Source of the DNA: a virus
Direction: 5' to 3' (one strand)
Length of the DNA: 64,000 nt
Virus record (IMG/VR): IMGVR_UViG_3300021600_000393
Coordinates: 37,133 to 101,132 of that record
Shown: one piece after another, positions 61,761 to 64,000 of the stretch
How positions within the stretch are numbered: position 1 is the first letter of the stretch
Layout: each line of letters opens with the position of its first letter
Notes under the pieces: model-generated
Seen by the model: only the letters and a program-made list of their open reading frames with translations
Database searches by the model: none
Told to the model about the DNA's origin: nothing
Position numbers and translations under genes: made by a program

Positions 61761-63349
61761 TGAATATTTCCGAACTAAATCACCATCAAATTATATTTCA
61801 AGCAAGGATTGAAGACTCTGAAGACCCTGCAATGTTAGGTAGAGTTAGAGCTGTTTTAACATCAAATGAAGACCAATTCGCAATTACTAAAGGCGTAGAT
61901 TGGAATCCTGAAAAAGATAAATGGACAACTAAAGACCCTTTTATTTTTTTACCAATATTACCGTTTTTTTTATCTCAAACACCAAAAAAACATGAATTAA
62001 TAAACGTTATATTTCAAAATAAACAATCACCATTAGACAATAAATTTTATATTCAAGGACCATTTTCATCTCCATTACGTACAAATTTTGAAGAATCTAA
62101 CGGAGCTCAAGCATTATTAGCCTATGGTGATAGGATTAAAAAATCTCCAACTATTAGAAATCAAAATGGTAGTTATAACGTTGGAACTGAAGGAATTTAT
62201 GTAAAACCAGGAGATGTTGGAATTATGGGTAGAGGAACTTCTGATTTAATTTTTAAAGAAAATGAAGTAATTCTTAGAGCAGGTAAAATTAAATCAATTA
62301 ATGTTAAACCTCCATTAAAATTTCCAGAAATAAATAAAAATCGAGGGTTTTTACAATTGTCCTACTTTAATCAAAATAAAGTGTTAAAAGATACTAAAAC
62401 AAAAACTAACATAGTAGAAACTCCATTAAAAATAAAAAAAATAATAATTTGGAATATTTTAAATTTAGAAAATATTAATCCAAATGAAGATGGTACAATT
62501 GGATTATTTAATGGTAGCGTTGGTCTTTATAATTTAACCCCCTCAGAAAAAACAACAACTAAAACATTTGACCAGGACACAATTAATGATTTAGAAGTTG
62601 GCAAGGATTTTTCAGGTCCAATTGAAGAAATTAATTTTACCGAAAAAACTTTAAATGAAACTACTTTAATTATTAATGATTTTATGGATAGTTTATTTAC
62701 TAGGTCTGTAAAATTTAATGATTATCCGGTTAGAGACGTAAATAATTTTAAAGATGGGTTTCCATTTGCTATTACACCATCAAAAATAACTTATATGTCT
62801 GGGGCGTTTAATTATAGTCCAACGACCGCAGAACAAATATTTAAAAAAAGAAATTATAACGCCATATTTAATGAAATAAAAATTGATAATAATTTTAATG
62901 GTTTTTTTATTGTTTCGTCAAATAATAATAATGCCCCAGAATATGGTACACCATCCAGCCTTGAAAAAAATGACGTTAAGATATATGATTGGGAGGCAAC
63001 CCCAAAAAGTTATGGGGTTTTAGGGTCTCAAAAAATTTATTTATTATCTCAAGATTCTAAAAGTAGCAGAGGGTTTATTGATTTACAAAACACAATATAC
63101 GGTATTACTCAAGAAAATTTTTTAAATGGTGAAGATTCAATTGATTTAAAAACTTTTAGTACTGTAAGAGGTGAAGAATTAATGTCATTATTATCAAAAA
63201 TAGTTTCTTATTTAATTGGACATCTTCATAATCCTGTTGAAAAACCTGACACAGTTTCAACTGGAAATGGTGTTACAGTCGAAGAATTACAAAAAGCTAT
63301 TAATGCGGCAAATGAATTAATTCTTAATCAAAATATTAGGATTAACTAA
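61760..63349 (+). CDS. Baseplate hub/spike protein, gp5-like OB-fold N-terminus
   Basis: A 529-residue protein starting with an OB-fold pattern, FQARIEDSEDPAMLGRVRAV (about residues 13-32), as in gp5/VgrG-type spike proteins, then PFIFLPILPFFLSQTPKKHE. The middle is beta-rich with a Gly/Asn stretch (GIMGRGTSDLIFKENEVILR). The end (ELMSLLSKIVSYLIGHLHNP) looks helical. The protein probably forms part of the tail tip. No lysozyme or needle repeat is visible. Confidence 0.65.
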   Translation: MNISELNHHQIIFQARIEDSEDPAMLGRVRAVLTSNEDQFAITKGVDWNPEKDKWTTKDPFIFLPILPFFLSQTPKKHELINVIFQNKQSPLDNKFYIQGPFSSPLRTNFEESNGAQALLAYGDRIKKSPTIRNQNGSYNVGTEGIYVKPGDVGIMGRGTSDLIFKENEVILRAGKIKSINVKPPLKFPEINKNRGFLQLSYFNQNKVLKDTKTKTNIVETPLKIKKIIIWNILNLENINPNEDGTIGLFNGSVGLYNLTPSEKTTTKTFDQDTINDLEVGKDFSGPIEEINFTEKTLNETTLIINDFMDSLFTRSVKFNDYPVRDVNNFKDGFPFAITPSKITYMSGAFNYSPTTAEQIFKKRNYNAIFNEIKIDNNFNGFFIVSSNNNNAPEYGTPSSLEKNDVKIYDWEATPKSYGVLGSQKIYLLSQDSKSSRGFIDLQNTIYGITQENFLNGEDSIDLKTFSTVRGEELMSLLSKIVSYLIGHLHNPVEKPDTVSTGNGVTVEELQKAINAANELILNQNIRIN

Positions 63350-63357
63350 TATTTATT
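63350..63357 (+). promoter_or_regulatory. TATTTATT element before last gene, candidate late promoter
   Basis: TATTTATT overlaps the end of the preceding gene's downstream region, directly after its stop, and ends 11 nt before the next ATG. Confidence 0.4.
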
Positions 63358-63368
63358 AAGAAAACAAA

Positions 63369-64000
63369 ATGTCAATTAATAATTCTTATTTTAATAAAAA
63401 TAACACACTTATTTCAAGGAGTTATACTAACACAGGTAGAAACCCTGTTACTGAAATTTTTTATGGTTCTTTACCAACGTCAGATTATCCAAATGGATAT
63501 AGTCGTTTTATCTTTAATTTAGATTTAGACTTATTAAAATCCAAAGTTCAAGATGGTACAATTTTTACTGGTAATACCTCAACAATTACGCATACTTTAC
63601 GGATGACAAACACCGTTGCATTTAATCCTGACACACTTAATACAACAACTTCACAAGCAAGACAAAGAGCAACATCTTTTGACTTAATTCTTTTTAGAAT
63701 ACCTAATGCTCAATATTGGGATGAAGGGGTTGGATATGATTTTGCTGATTTAAAATATAACTACGTAATCGATAAAAATTTTTCAAATAGACCCTCTAAT
63801 TGGTATCAAACAACCACACTTAGCGCTTGGACTGAAAATGGGATTTATAGTAACGATAATACTGGAACTATAAATTATAGTGGGTTAACAATTGTTGACA
63901 CTCAAACATTTGAATTTGGAAATGAAAATATATCGTTTGACATGTCAAATGAGATTGCGTCAATATTAAACGGTTCATTACCATTAATTTCAGGTTGGGG
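63369..64000 (+). CDS. Virion structural protein, cut by window end (partial)
   Basis: A frame from ATG 63369 stays open to the window edge (about 210 residues). It begins MSINNSYFNKNNTLISRSYT and has TRMTNTVAFN-type and YNYVIDKNFSNRPSNWYQTT segments, beta-rich and Thr/Asn-rich, with a GWG at the cut end. Likely another baseplate or fibre protein in the operon with the gp5-like gene. No family recognised; the C-terminus is outside the window. Confidence 0.65.
   Translation, partial: MSINNSYFNKNNTLISRSYTNTGRNPVTEIFYGSLPTSDYPNGYSRFIFNLDLDLLKSKVQDGTIFTGNTSTITHTLRMTNTVAFNPDTLNTTTSQARQRATSFDLILFRIPNAQYWDEGVGYDFADLKYNYVIDKNFSNRPSNWYQTTTLSAWTENGIYSNDNTGTINYSGLTIVDTQTFEFGNENISFDMSNEIASILNGSLPLISGW

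Noticed and set aside
1-64000. tRNA genes, integrase or attachment sites
   Set aside because: No cloverleaf-like sequence, recombinase motif or direct-repeat pair was seen by reading; a tRNA search program was not run.

Overview
The window looks like part of the genome of a large, AT-rich, T4-like contractile-tailed phage (Caudoviricetes). Support comes from a linked set of T4-type proteins: contractile sheath, gp19-like tube, gp26-like chaperone, a tape-measure-like protein, gp53-like wedge protein, gp13-like neck protein, gp5-like spike/hub protein, family B DNA polymerase (gp43 type), PhoH, dUTPase and a gp55-like late sigma factor. Start codons lack Shine-Dalgarno sequences and sit in A/T-rich leaders, which fits a Bacteroidota host, but the host is inferred, not shown. 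I saw no ribosomal, integrase, tRNA or CRISPR features.

Layout. 1-20307 (minus) is a tail and baseplate block: two very large structural proteins, a gp53-like protein, tape measure, chaperone, tube, a HAD-like protein, an oversized sheath, a probable tail-completion protein, a metallopeptidase and connector-like proteins. One small plus-strand ribbon-helix-helix-like gene interrupts it. 20347-26386 (plus) holds an SNF2-type helicase, a Mn-type superoxide dismutase fused to a nuclease-like domain, an unknown protein and the neck protein. 26388-31803 (minus) holds an acidic protein, DNA polymerase and two virion-like proteins. 31894-39090 (minus) is a run of eight glycosyltransferase and methyltransferase genes. 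39213-41399 (minus) is a Cys-rich adhesin-like protein. 41449-44002 (plus) is a set of small head/neck-like proteins ending in a terminator. 44065-58418 (plus) is a second sugar block, mixed with an exonuclease, dUTPase, GDP-mannose dehydratase, a very short DegT-like protein and PhoH. 58418-64000 (plus) has the late sigma factor and further baseplate proteins, the last cut by the window end.

How it may work together. Two opposed sugar blocks encode at least a dozen transferases (GT2, GT4, GT10, GT25, GT60 and PLOD-like types), several methyltransferases and nucleotide-sugar enzymes. This implies that the phage builds or modifies a glycan, on its virion or on the host surface. A TATTTAT(A/T) element lies upstream of many genes on both strands, often 11-13 nt before the start codon, and could be the promoter read by the gp55-like sigma factor.

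Most notable: (1) a candidate programmed +1 frameshift (TTT TTT CGG) that would extend the gp26-like chaperone just before the tape-measure gene; (2) the superoxide dismutase-nuclease fusion; (3) a recurring N-terminal segment ending in (L/I)xE on several unrelated accessory proteins, reminiscent of T4 capsid-targeting/prohead-protease sites; (4) an in-frame TAA in a glycosyltransferase next to an endonuclease remnant; (5) a GT2/ParB-like/nucleotidyltransferase-like fusion.
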